The notes under the pieces are model-generated. The model worked only from the letters and a program-made list of their open reading frames with translations. It did not search any database and was not told the DNA's origin. Both the position numbers and the translations under genes were made by a program. Positions 13,560 to 25,900 of a DNA stretch of 64,000 nucleotides are shown one piece after another; positions within the stretch are counted from its first letter, which is position 1, and every line of letters begins with the position of its first letter. The stretch comes from Diphasiastrum complanatum (Eukaryota; Streptophyta; Lycopodiopsida; Lycopodiales; Lycopodiaceae): NCBI GenBank assembly GCA_029204225.1, contig CM055097.1, positions 27,001,039 through 27,065,038 on the forward strand. Direction: 5' to 3'.

Positions 13560-14910
13560 TGCAACTTAGTTCCGTACCTGAACAAAATGGCATTCAGTTC
13601 CGTACCTCAACACCTTTGGCAATTCTTTTTAAATTTTTAAATGCATGTTGATTATAAATATGCTGTTGCCTTTTTTTTTTAATGCATGTTGATTATAAAT
13701 ATGTTAGTGTCTATTTCAAACATTGGAGATGAGTCAAGACTCATGACTCATCATGAGCATTTGTTGTGGCGGCGTTCACTTTGGTGAGTCACTTAGAGCA
13801 ATAAATTCTCATTCAATGAAACGTAAACGGCCAAATTGCAATTTGGCATCGGAGCCTACTGAGTCACTCTAAGCCTTTGGTAGCTCTCGAGTCTCTTCAC
13901 TTTCTCTCTCTCAAGATTCAAGTCTTTGAGCTCTCTTTATCAAATGTCTCTCTGAGTCTTGACTGGTGATCTCATTTTTTATCAAAACCATCTCTTGACT
14001 AATATGATTCATGAATCCTGAATCTTGATCAAAATTCAATAGAAATTTGCAGGTTCACAAGTCACACATTTCTTCCACCACGGAGTAACAAATTGATTGG
14101 TCATCACTACTCACCGGTCACGCTCGTTTGTCACTACTCACTGCTCATCACTTGTTCATTATTGTTCACAGCACAAGCCTTAGATTTGGCACTTGTAGCT
14201 CGCTCAACATCACTCAATGGAAAATGCTCATGGCTCATAACTTCACAATTCATGACCCCCTCTTGTTGCTTGCAGCTCGCAGCTCACTCAATCATGAATT
14301 CACACCACATGATTCATGGCCCACAGGTGACAAAAAATAGAATTACTTCTACATTCTCCAATCGGCGCCAATCATAAATCTTCAATTCAGATTTTTGTAT
14401 CTTCTTGAGTTATTTTTTATTATTCAAAAGTCTCTACGCACCTTATAGAATTGTATGTTGATCACTGAAGCTATGCAATGCACATTACAGATTTGCATAC
14501 ATGTTAAAATCGTCAACCCTGCATTATGATCATTTTATATCAAGCATTGGCTGGATATGGAGGTTTGCTACCTACGTGAAATCTTTGGTTGTTGGCAGAT
14601 CATTTAGATGTCTTGACTAAGGATTCTTTGCTATTGGAATAGCCCGTTATGAAGAGGGTTGGATGGCCCATTGTAGATTAGTGTGAAGAACTTCTTAAAA
14701 TTACGTTGATCTTGCATGGAAATTTCAGGCTGATTTTTTGTTGCTTTAGTGATGGTGATGGGCATTCAACTATGCATGAGACTTGAACAAAGCGATGGAT
14801 CATGGAATGCCGACTGGAGTGCCTCGTTTAGTTGAAGATTCATTTCCAAGATTCAACGTGAGATAAAGACTTGAAAAACTAATCACGTGAAAAAGGGGCA
14901 GGGCAAGTGC
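13560..14910. other. Non-coding stretch with short direct repeats
   Basis: agttccgtacct occurs twice (13568, 13598) and aatgcatgttgattataaat occurs twice (13639, 13680). Between 14080 and 14340 the word ctcactcactgctcatcac recurs in variants. No gene is seen. The two overlapping frames at 14093-14377 follow this repeat. Confidence 0.45.
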
Positions 14911-14917
14911 AACAAGC

Positions 14918-15290
14918 AAAATGGAATGACCATGTAGGAGCTAGTATTTTTAGTCAATCGTAATAAACGCAAGTAGACCTCTCTAAATTAAAATAGAGTG
15001 AGCCACCTTTTGATAGTGACCTCCAGTGGAGAAGCTAATTTCACATGTAATTTGTAAAATTGTGGAATTGCCACTTGCACACCACATAGGTAGCCCTCTT
15101 GCTTATTTAAGAGGTACTCTCTCTTGTGAGGGAGCTTTTTATGTATTGTCTCTACTGTTGATATTGAATAGAAGATCCTCCACGAGTATTGGCAATTCTT
15201 GAGCTCCTTGATCATATTGGTTCTTGTGTGATGCTTTTTATAATCTTGCACTTCCATTCTCTATGTGTGGTTGTGGAATTAGATTAGTTT
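14918..15290 (-). repeat. Dispersed LTR-like repeat, copy 1
   Basis: About 370 bases match 38120-38495 in the opposite orientation at roughly 88-90% identity by eye. The matching block carries cttatttaagaggta (TATA-like) and ctattcaatat/gaatagaag, which would fit a promoter and polyadenylation region of an LTR. The minus-strand frame at 15257-14988 is only a shadow of the repeat. No internal region is attached to this copy. Confidence 0.7.
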
Positions 15291-15299
15291 CATTATGTA

Positions 15300-17780
15300 T
15301 TGTTGAGTAGAGTGGATTAGATTTATAGTTTGTGGATTAGTGTAGGATCAAGCATTCAAGTAAACTAAATTGGCTGAAATTGTGGCATCTATCTTGCAAA
15401 CTCCTTTACATTTCAGTTCTTGATGTTCTTAGAGATGGGTGTTTCTTGATTGAAATGCTTTCTCTTTAGCTTCTGTTTCTCATTTCTTGATTATGTTTGT
15501 TGCATGTTAGATTAGTTTTTCAGCGTTCGAGAATTGTTTCCAATTCGTTTTCACAACAAGTAAAAGTAGGACTCTAATAGGTGTTCGGCCGAGCTGCATT
15601 CTGATCCTTGTTGAGTCCTGGCTTGCACATTTTCAAGTAATGTGAGTACAGTTCAAGAGTGAACATAACCGTGAATCCACTTGGTAGAAATTAGTCATCA
15701 CATTCTTGACATTGGGCTTCCAATACTAGTTTCCCTCCATATGTGGGTATCTTTGTTTTTGCAAACTTTGTATTGTCCCCTCCTCCTCTAAGGTGGGCAC
15801 ATAAGGGAAAACCCATAATATCGTACAATTAATTCTAGAGACTCTAATCGATGGATATGTTATTTTTTAGAAAGTGGCTTCCATGTGGAATTATTGGGTA
15901 TGTTCTTTTGTAGTAGTTGCACATGGTTCAGAATTGTTAGCTTCCTATTAGCCCTAAACTGAGGTTCAGCACCAGAGTATTGTATGGAGAGGCTATAACC
16001 CCAATATCAATGGACCCCACTAAGAATCTAGAAAAATAAAAAATTTCTTACAAGGGAAATGATTGACTCGTAGATAATCATTTATGACAATAATAAGTAA
16101 TGGGCCAAAAAACAAATCTTAAAGGGACCATAACTTTCTAGGCCATTGTTAGCTTGTAAGTTATTGTTGGCTGATTCTTGGGTAACAAATAGTCACATTG
16201 AACATTGAAGAGAAGAGTAACCTTTCCATATGCATACCATATACCATCACCAATTTCTGGAAATTTTACTGTACTAATGTTGTTTTTTGGTTCTGTTAGC
16301 CATTCTTGGCATTGTTCTTTTTTTTAATGAATTTTCTGATGTGTATTTTTGGTGCTACCTCTAGTACTTTTTGGTGCTTTTACCACCATTTCACCATCGT
16401 GCCATCACCTATTCCTTGCCAAAAGCTCATCTCTACTATTGCCATGATTGCATTCATGGGGAGCTACCATTGTCCATGACCACCATTTCATCGTCATGTT
16501 GTTGTACTATTATCATCGCATTCATTGAACGATCTCATAATTTTTTATGAAGTTCTTGACCCTTATAACTAATGCAATGTCTTGTTGTCCTACCTTACCA
16601 TCAGCAGGCCATCAACCACTACTGAGTGATCAAAGTTCATGGCACACACACTTGCCATCAGTGAATTTGAGCACCCATCAACATCAATAATTGTGTGTTA
16701 GTGGCCATCAATGACTGTGTGCTAGCAAGTTTAATGTCCATCAACAAGCTAGTAGTAGACCACTAATATCTTGTTCGTTCTACAAAAAATGAGCCATCAT
16801 CTAAACCTACCATCAGCATATGCTATCAATAATTAGCTCTCTAGAAAATGGTTGGACCTACTATTAGCATTGTTGGACTATCAATTGTAGTCTGACAGTG
16901 GACATGATAGTGGACAATTGGGCAACATTTAAATGTTCTATTTGTGGTTTTGCTTTGCTTGATATACATGATTCTTCACTATCATTACCAAGTGAGTGGT
17001 CTTTGAAATTATTTCCTTGATGGCTTCTCGCTTTGAACTTTGAGTAGTGGCAATCTTGTTGTCAAGATGATAATATAAAACTTTTGTTGTCATTATTCAT
17101 TCCTATCTAATAACATTTACATGCAACCTTCAGTAGTTGATTAGGATTCATTATCTAAAACCATGTAACCATTCTTCTAGCCTAGTATGTGCATTGCATT
17201 CAAGAGTGGTAGTGTTTATAAACACAATGGACTATTTTGCAGATCCTAGAAGTAAACATCATTGAGGAGTATGGATTATTTCATGAGTAGCATGTGACAT
17301 TGTAACAAGGCTATTTCTTAATGCTTCCGTATAAGTCATATTGTTCAGAGCATAAATGCTAGCCAAATTGTTTAAACTTTTCTTGTTATATATAAATTTT
17401 CAATCATAAAAATGCATGCTTGTTATCATTATTTGTAGAAGTATTATACTTTGAGAACCTTATATAAGACTTGACAGCAAGCAAATTTAGAACTACTAAG
17501 ATTTCTCCTTTAAGATTTTATTGGGAATTGCTAGGTGTAAGAATTTTAAGTGTGATCTAATACCCCAAACTAGTAGTGTCTTGGTGTAATTTGTAGAGAC
17601 AAATTGCCCCAAAGTGATTAAGACTTTCCTAGCTTCAAAGCCCAGATAGACTTTGATGATTTAGAATTATCATTGATCAATATTTTGTTAAAAAAATGTA
17701 CGAATTTGAATACTTTGATGAATTGAGTAACAGACATTGATACCTGTAAAACTAAGAATTTTCTATGTTATATGGTATTA
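15300..17780. other. Intergenic stretch, no gene seen
   Basis: Low-complexity A/T-rich DNA. Runs of ccatca/accatc words at 16370-16870 suggest an old minisatellite. No open frame above 60 codons with a domain was found on either strand. Confidence 0.45.
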
Positions 17781-17784
17781 TGAA

Positions 17785-18200
17785 CACTGACCTTTCTTTG
17801 AAGGGATGTGCAGGTACACACGAATGTACCTGAAGAATTTGAACAAGAATAAGAAGCCCTCTGGGCTTAAGGACTGACCTCTCTTTGAGGGTATGTGCAG
17901 GAACTCGAGAAAGTGCCAGAAGAACATTAATCGAAACAATAAGCTTTCTAAGCCTAAAAAGAGTAAACAAGAAGGCTTTTGACAAAGTATATAAAGAAAG
18001 CCCAGTAGAGTCTATAAAGAAGGCTTATTACTAAGTCTATAATGAAGGCTCAGTGGAGTCTATAAAGAACCGGACAAGGCCTAGGGTCTGATCACCCTAG
18101 TGACTTTTTCCACCATGATTGAGGATGAGCAACCTGTAGAAAATAAGTGCCAATGAACATGATTGAGGATGGGCAACCTCTAGAAAATAAGTGCCTAGGA
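17785..18200. repeat. Three adjacent imperfect tandem duplications
   Basis: An 87-base unit starts actgacctttctttgaaggg (17788) and recurs as actgacctctctttgagggt (17874). At 17997-18070 the phrase gtctataaagaaggct recurs three times. At 18115-18200 gattgaggatgggcaacct plus agaaaataagtgcc recurs twice. The minus-strand frame 17752-17985 merely reads through the first pair. Confidence 0.65.
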
Positions 18201-18793
18201 ATTGATGGACATTATGCAAAAACAAGATGGACATGTACCTTGGCTCTTCCTTAGGAAGATTGCACTTGGGTGAATTCCCAAGTTGTAACCATGTAAAATT
18301 ATATGTAAGTCAAGTTTGAACCTTGTACCACCTACCTCCCACCTACTTTTCCTCATGCATTCTAGACAATTTGACACCTAGAATGGGGCGCCCTCCTACA
18401 CTCTCACTTCATATGCCAAATCACCAAAATAACTCTCCCAGGCTAATACACATCACCCATTCACCCTCTCCAACTAATACACCTCATCCATGCACTCCAC
18501 TTCACCCTAAGTCCAATTGGAATCTTCCTCACACCTCATGCACTTGAACTTGACACCTCACTCACTTTGGAAGGACTCTCCACTCTCTATAAATATAAGT
18601 GAAAATGCGCTCCTCTACCAGGAGGATTGAAGGATGATGCATCCAAACTCTGTCATTTTGTTGTTTGTTGTGTACAGGTCTTTTGGAGAAGGGGATTGAG
18701 GCATCACCTCAAGGAGACTATGTTATTTTATGATTGCAAGATTTTTGGAGCTCAAACCCTAGAATTTTTATCTCTCTTTCACATCACACACAA

Positions 18794-18798
<5 letters not shown>

Positions 18799-18828
<30 letters not shown>

Positions 18829-18847
18829 CTCTCTCTCTCTCTCTCTC
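18799..18847. repeat. Compound (CA)n(CT)n microsatellite
   Basis: About 13 CA units pass directly into about 11 CT units. Confidence 0.95.
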
Positions 18848-18913
18848 ACTTTCACCTTCTCTCAAAACCATGGTATGCTCTTGAAACTGTGTAAGAATGG
18901 CTGATCAGTACTT

Positions 18914-19400
18914 TTGCATGTCGGGCTATCAGTGGCCTATTGTCTATGCATGTCAGATCTAGAGCTTGCATGTTATGCCATCAATGGCCTATTGTCTATG
19001 CATGTCAGATCTAGACCTTGCATGTCATGCCATCAGTGGCCTATTGTCCATGCATGTCAGATTTAGAGCTTGCATGTTAGATTTGAAGCTTTCATGTCAT
19101 AGCATCAGTGATCTATTGTCTATGCATGTCAGATCTAGAGCTTGCATGTCAGATTTAGAGGTTGCATGTCAGATTTGAAGCTTGCATGTCATAGCATCAG
19201 TGATTTATTGTCTATGCATGTCAGATTTAGAGCTTGCATGTCAGATTTGAAGCTTGCATGTCACACCATGCATTGCCAAATGACCATGCATGTCACTTCA
19301 TGACTGTTGCATGTCAAGAATCTATGAATCCTTATGATTGCATGTCAAGAATCTAAGTTCCATTTGAATTGCATGATAAGAATCTAAGATCCAACATGAT
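18914..19400. repeat. Minisatellite based on gcatgtcag
   Basis: Units of about 50-66 bases contain tgcatgtcagatctagagct and ggcctattgtctatgcatgt in variable order. About seven to eight partial copies are visible, decaying into shorter gcatgtcaagaatct units after 19290. The 70-codon frame across it is a by-product. Similar gcatgtc-rich sequence reappears at 42180-42360. Confidence 0.75.
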
Positions 19401-19499
19401 TGCATGTCGGAAAGATTGAGACTGATGAAGAGATTTCTATGCTTTTGTAAAGCTAGATATGGAATTAAGATAAGTGAATATCAACTAAGACTATGTTAA

Positions 19500-19790
19500 G
19501 TTGATGTCCTACATCTGAGACCCTATTGGAATCCATTGTATATGTAATTAGCATTGGCCAATTGGATTTGCATAATGATAAGAAAAGAATCCTTCGGGGG
19601 GGGGGGGGGGTCCCCATCTTGACCCCTCAGTGCTTCCGCTATTGTGTGAATGAATCTATGTGATGTAATGTTTTTCAAGCTTTGATTTAAAATCTTAGTT
19701 GATTTTCATTAAGTTGATTCAAGACTAGCTTCATGTGAATGGTAAGCCAATTAGTTCTTTTGGCCTTTAAGATCTTAGGACAGGCCTTCA
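19500..19790 (+). repeat. Dispersed repeat, copy 1, with a G16 run
   Basis: The block tgtaattagcattggccaat .. ccttcgg(G run)tccccatcttgacccc .. gtgaatgaa matches the reverse complement of about 60930-60600. In copy 1 the G run is 16 bases; in the other copy it is interrupted and shorter. Probably a retrotransposon LTR end. No coding sequence is seen. Confidence 0.6.
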
Positions 19791-19799
19791 CCCTCGAGT

Positions 19800-21120
19800 T
19801 CACACTTGGTGCATACAATTCCTAGATAGGCTCTGCTTCAATGATTGTAAAAGTGTCGTCTAGCTTGTCTTGGAAAGTTTCCTCCATCCCATGTCCATAT
19901 ATGTAGCCATGCATGGGAACCCATGCACCCAAGTCCATGGGCCACACAACTAGGTGTCAAACCCCAATAAATGAGTGATTTTATTATCATAACTATACTA
20001 ATGTTTTAAACATATTGTTTTTTTTGTGTATCATTACAAGAATGACATTTGTATGTGTATATTTTCAAAACATTGTGTATGGTAGTTGTATTTTTTTCCC
20101 AAGTTTGTGGTATAAAATTATTAATTTGTCGTTAGTTCTTTGGAAGAAAAAAAAAAGTAATGAGATATTTTTCTTTATTGGTATCATAAATTTTGTGGCT
20201 TTTTAAATTTGGCATATTTACCCTTTTAGGAGTAATAGTCCTCAAAAAATCGAAAATCTTTAAATATTGTAGGTTTGTTAACGATGGAGAAAAAAAGGTT
20301 TTCCAAGCACTAGACTAACACTATTCCTTTTACATTTGCTCATGAGATTGACCTGGGAGCGAGATGCAACATAATTACCCTTGCTCCACTTATGATTGAC
20401 ATTTTGTTGGCATTTTACTTCTTACGTTTGAAGTGGCTTAAATCATGCAAAGAACTTCATTGCTTTGGAATTATGGTTTTATCTATGTGTGTGAGTTGTT
20501 TTATGAGAAAGGACCATCAAATGAAATGTAAAGCAAATTATAATTTGTGAAAGGGACGTGTGACATATTACCAAATTTTGAAGTCCATCAAACTTTTTGA
20601 AAGCCTTTAAAGTACAACTCATAAAAAGTTCATAAAGAATTTGGGAATCTCGATAGCACATTACATCTTGTTAATAGTGAAATTTATGGATTGTAAAAAT
20701 ATTTTCGACCCTAATGTAAAATGCCAAGAAGATACTTTACTCTTAAGAAAAATCTTTTTAATGACCTTTACACCTACTTTGACATCATTTAATTATGGCT
20801 TGGCCTCGCCATAATTCTACTAAGGTTTATATAGTAAAGGCCAAGAACATTCCCCAGTACATTCTTCGTCCCTTTTATGGCAAAAAGACCACAAGATATG
20901 TCTTTTTGTCGTCTTGAGATGCTAAAGCACTCAAAAACACGATCCAAGCACATCACATGGAGCACGTTGCAACTAATGAGGGGCCTGGGGCACACATCAG
21001 TTACAACGTGGGAGAGGATGTCCGCTGTTAAAGAAAATGTGTTTTGGAGCTTCTCATTGGTCCACATTTGCCCTAATATGCATTTGAAGGGCACTTGAAA
21101 AAGCAGTTGAAAAGTAGTTG
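19800..21120. other. Upstream region of the reductase gene, no gene seen
   Basis: A/T-rich sequence with homopolymer runs. The frames at 20789-21098 on both strands overlap each other and have no domain. I see no repeat pair here. Confidence 0.45.
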
Positions 21121-21131
21121 AAGTGAGAGAA

Positions 21132-21183
21132 CACGTGCTTTTAGAAACTTCTAGAAAAAAAAGTTTTTTCTAGAAGTTTCTAA
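21132..21183. promoter_or_regulatory. G-box followed by a perfect inverted repeat carrying heat-shock elements
   Basis: CACGTG lies at 21132-21137. Arms at 21141-21160 and 21164-21183 are perfect 20-base reverse complements with a 3-base loop. The left arm reads aGAAacTTCtaGAAa and the right arm TTCtaGAAgtTTC, each a complete three-unit heat-shock element (nGAAnnTTCnnGAAn). It lies about 350 bases before the reductase start codon and just before a TATA-like box, so control by heat-shock factors and a bZIP/bHLH G-box factor is a reasonable inference. It could also be chance palindromic DNA or a transposon footprint. Confidence 0.55.
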
Positions 21184-21187
21184 AGAA

Positions 21188-21195
21188 TATAAAAT
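21188..21195 (+). promoter_or_regulatory. TATA-like box
   Basis: tataaaat sits 5 bases after the inverted repeat. If used, transcription would start near 21220 and give a leader of about 310 bases containing GA microsatellites (21325-21361, 21481-21500) and several upstream ATG codons, one at 21463 overlapping the main start out of frame. Confidence 0.4.
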
Positions 21196-21321
21196 CTCAG
21201 ATGCCAAGAGAGAGAAAAAGAGGACAAAATGTAGGTGTTGTGGAGAAAAGTCATTAGAGAGTGAGTATTTTTCATTTTTTAAGGTTTTTAGTTTTGGGCA
21301 AAAAAGGGGGATAATGTGGAT

Positions 21322-21363
<42 letters not shown>

Positions 21364-21529
21364 TAGACGTTAGCAGATGAACTCTTGAAGTCTGCAAATC
21401 TGAAAGGTTTTATATTGGGGAAGGGAATATAGTCTCCATGTCCTTGAGCAGCTAGTTTATACATGCAGGTGGCTATCACACGAGAGAGAGAGAGAGAGAG
21501 CGAGCGAGCGAGCGAGCGGGCGGGGGTGT

Positions 21530-22242
21530 ATGGGGTCACAGAAGCCATCTCTGTTGCTGGTAGGTGGAACGGGAAGAATGGGTGTGAATATTGCCTATGC
21601 CAGCTTAGAGCAAGGTTATTCTACCTATATTCTTACTCGATCGCTTACGGCTTCAGATCCAAGCAAAGCTCAGCTTTTGAATTCTTTTCGAAATTTGGGT
21701 GCTCAAATTTTGCAGGTTGGCTGACAGCTTTGCGTTCAGTAAGCTGTTTGGTTCTAGTTGATTGCATTATCTTGCCAGTCTTTCGGGAAAGTTTGACGTT
21801 ATAGCCATATGTGTTGCTTTTGAGAACTGAAACATATATATTCACAGCTTGATTGATTTACGTTAAGGGGCTTGAAGTGTATCCCTTTTATCGAGTAGGT
21901 TAGTTCTGCTTGGAAATTGCACCAAGAGTATATGATAGCTTAAGATATGCATTGGTTGTTTGTTGCTCAGATTAGTTTGACTACTATGTAATTTCGAGAA
22001 CTTACTCTCAGTTAAGAGAGAAATAACATACGGCTTCTTTACCGTTTAATGTAAGTGTGCGTGGCTGTGTGTGCGTGCTCTACTCAACAGGATAACTACA
22101 CAGGGATCACTTGAAGATCACGAGAGTCTTGTTACCGCTCTCAGGAAAGTCGACATTGTTATTTCAACAATCGCCGAAGAAAATTTACTGGAGCAACTCA
22201 ACCTAGTTCGTGCCATTAAGGAAGTCGGAACCATTAGGGTTT

Positions 22243-22278
<36 letters not shown>

Positions 22279-22919
22279 GTATTTGTACCTATTAATTACC
22301 TCTTCCTCTAACTATAAACTACTTGAAATTTGCGCAGAGGTTTCTTCCTTCCGAATTCGGTTCAGAAATCGATAAGGTTCACAAAGTTCACAATGTTCTT
22401 GAGCCTGTGGAAGCTGCAGTCTTGGCTCCGAAAAGAGAAATTAGACGTGCCGTTGAGGCTGCAGGGATACCATATACATGCATAATCAGTAACGCTATGG
22501 CAAGCGTATTCCTATCTTGCCTTGGACAATACGGTCGCACCGCACCTCCTACAGACAACGTTGTCATTCTGGGAGATGGCAATGCAAAAGGTGAGGTGAA
22601 CACTGTCACAGCAAGTCCACCAAACCTCTGAATGAGCCACAGTAAGGTACTCTAATCACAGATTACGGCTAAACTATGAAGTTTGAATGAACGCAGTGAT
22701 ATGGGTAGACGAAGCTGATATTGCGAAGTGTACCTTGAAAGCTATGACCGATCCTCGTGCCGTGAACATGAATGTGCATATCCGCCCAGCTGCCAACATA
22801 CTGTCGATGAACGAGGTGGTACAAATATGGGAAAAAAAAATTGGCAAGACTCTGGAGAAGACGTTCATACCAGAGGAAGACTTCGTGAAACGCATTAGAG
22901 GTAAACGCTCTCTTCTGCT

Positions 22920-22961
<42 letters not shown>

Positions 22962-25900
22962 GTGTGTTACTTCTTAATTTTCTTTTCTCGCTCGACTTTC
23001 GCACTATTGACTTCATTTAAGAGGGAGCACGAGGGTGTTCCCTTGTATTATTCTCTCTTATGAGAAGTGCATCCTGCTTTCACAATCTCCTACATGGCTC
23101 AAACTTCAAAAGAGTGCTTCAAAAGAGTGACCATGAGGGTGTTCCCTTGTCTTATTCTCTCTTGTGAGCTCCATGATCTCGGCATCATGTTTTCGCAAGC
23201 TCGTGCATAGCTTAACCCATGTTTTTAATCCTTGAAAGGGGGCCTACATCACTACTAGGCTTAACTAGTGCTCGTAAAAAAGTTTCAAACTATCCTTATA
23301 TAAAATTCACAAAACTATTATGAAAAGGTTAAAATAAAACCTTAAAACTTAATAAGATTTATAATTAAAACTAGTTAATTTTGAGTCATATAAAAAATTT
23401 ATAAATTTAAAATGAAGCAATAAAAAATGAATTTCAACAATTGGGCTGTTTGTATTTGTCAGTTTTTTGTGAGTACTGGGCTTAACCTTTAGCCTCTAAA
23501 AATATGTCCAAGCTTATCCTTCCATAGCTTGCAATTTTAATTTCATACACACATTTCTATTTTAGCTTTCATACTACTAGTATGTTTCAAGGTTATCTTT
23601 TAATCTAAAATTGTAACAAGATTTGGTGTTTGTAAAGCTATTTTTGTGGTAAGCTTTTAGTTAGAGTTTCACTTGAAACTTTGTTGAAAATTTTGCCTTT
23701 TTTTGAATGCCTTTGACTTGCATTGAACTCACAAATGTCATGTCTTCCCCCTTCCATGGGTCTCTACTTAGGGCATGAAAGAGCACTCAACTTGAACAAA
23801 GCATGGAAACAGTTATTTTCCACTAAAAGTACACATTTTCATGCATGGTTAGGGAGTCAAGTGCTCTCTAAAAAGAAATATCTTATACTCACTTTGATAA
23901 TGTGTGGATGTATGCATGTCCCATAGTCCAATTGTGGAGAAGCGTCCATCATGGTGGATATCTCATCATGTCACTTTCTAAGCATGCTCACTCTCAATAA
24001 TTGGGTTTCGTGTAATCCTTATTCTAGTAAGGCATGTCGCAGCCTCATCCAATGGTGTAGAAGACACCATCAAAGTGGAGAGAGATCCCAATCATTTGAT
24101 AAAATCGGGGGTAGAATAGAATAACTTCCAATATGGCCAAACAAAATCTCATTTATGCAGTAGTTTTGTTTTTTAAATAGAAAATTACACCTATATCTAT
24201 TTCACACAAACTAAAAAAACCTTAAACAACTTTTAGGTATTGTTTTTAAACCATAAACCTACACAATTTAAGATATGTTCCATAAAAATTTGAAAATTTG
24301 AAGTTGGTAGTCTTGAGACCTCCAAAGGGAGAAAACATAGTCCTCAAAAGAGACAACGTATTTTACTAGGTCAATTTCAATTCGAATATAATAAATAATA
24401 TAGGCTTTTTATGAGCATTGTGAAGCTCTTCACCTTCCTTGAAGGAGCCCCTTAGATTAGGTTAGTCCCACAATGTGATTTCAAGTGAGGTTTTTGAAAT
24501 TACACTCTCTGTCATTTTCTTTTATACTAGACAATTTTATATTTTTTGTAGTCATTTATTGGTCATGTATGTTTCATGTCTACCATTTAAATGAAAGTAT
24601 CAGAAGATTCATCCTCTGTATATATTCACTTGTTGTATTTTAGCATAACAATTTTTACAATTAACACCCTTAAATGAAATTTAAATTTCAAATATACCTG
24701 TCAAATAGAACCATAGTTTTATGTTTACCTTTCAGTTCAAAAATTTACACCAAGCAAATCTTTGACATGTATTGCAACTTACAAATACCAAGCCTATTCA
24801 AAATGTTTGATGGTCATTGTCGCAACATTCTTAAAGCTACTATATTTGTCTTTGATTACTAGATTATTTGAATTTACACCAAATGAATCTTTGACATATG
24901 TATTGCAACTTAAATATATCAAGCCTACCCAAAATGCTTCATGGTCATTGTTGCAACATTCTTAAAGCTACTATATTTGTCTTTGATTACTAGATTATTT
25001 GAATTCAAACATATACTTGTCTACTATCACATTTATTAGCCTCAATCCAAAGTGTGGATTGACAATGCATGCATGCCAATGTGGGCAAGTTGATGGTAAG
25101 TACTAAAAGTCTCAAGAAGTATGCTTCATGATTAGTACATTAGTCTTCTTTGCTTGTAATTGGCCCAATCGTCTTAAGTCAACTCCACCTGGTAAATAAT
25201 GGTCCTCCAACATATGGTGGGTTCGAGAGGAGTACTTCATCTTATACAAGTCAGTAGTCATACAAAAGAGACCACATAAGAGAAACTTGAGAGGCAATGA
25301 CATTGCTTTCAAAAGATGCAATTGAGTTGCCACTATGTAAAAAAGAGGGCTGGAGTTTAAGACTATTCCGGGAGGTCAATCGATATTAGAAGTTTTAGTA
25401 CAACATGTATATATGCATTCAGAAATCAAAGTACATGATATCAATCATCATGATCATCGAAAATGTAATTGTAAGTATATCAAAACATATGTACTCTACA
25501 ACAATCATAGGTGATTTTCTTTATTGATGCTTTTCAGATTATAATTTAAATGCTTCAACATTGTTTTTTTCTTTTAGATTTATATCCATCATGCATAAGT
25601 GAATGAGAGCCAACACAATCACTTGTAGGAATATTGGACGTGATTCACTCTGATGTTAGAAAGTTGCAATACAGAAGATGTCCAAAGGAACTTGCAGATT
25701 GTGGTATCTAACTTTATGAATATTTATATACGCCACAAACGGATGGAGGTTTTGGCAAGCTCGAAGAAATTCCATTGCCTAGTTTTTAAAGTGATGAGTG
25801 GCCTACTCCTGACAGCATTGTTTATGAATCCTTGAAATGCAAGCTACTCATTGATATTAGAAATGCTATGAAGATAAGCACATGCTCGAAAATTGTTCAC

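Noticed and set aside
18914..19400. CRISPR-like array
   Set aside because: Units vary in length and 'spacers' are themselves repeats. This is a plant minisatellite. The tract at 43953-44250 was rejected for the same reason.
20789..21098. Possible small gene upstream of the reductase
   Set aside because: Both strands are open over the same bases and neither shows a family or splice support.
21463..21804. 113-codon frame starting before the reductase start
   Set aside because: Out of frame with the reductase, Arg/Glu-rich through the GA repeat, then reads into intron 1. At most an upstream open frame.
22388..22895. Two minus-strand frames of 73 codons each
   Set aside because: Shadows of reductase exons 3 and 4.
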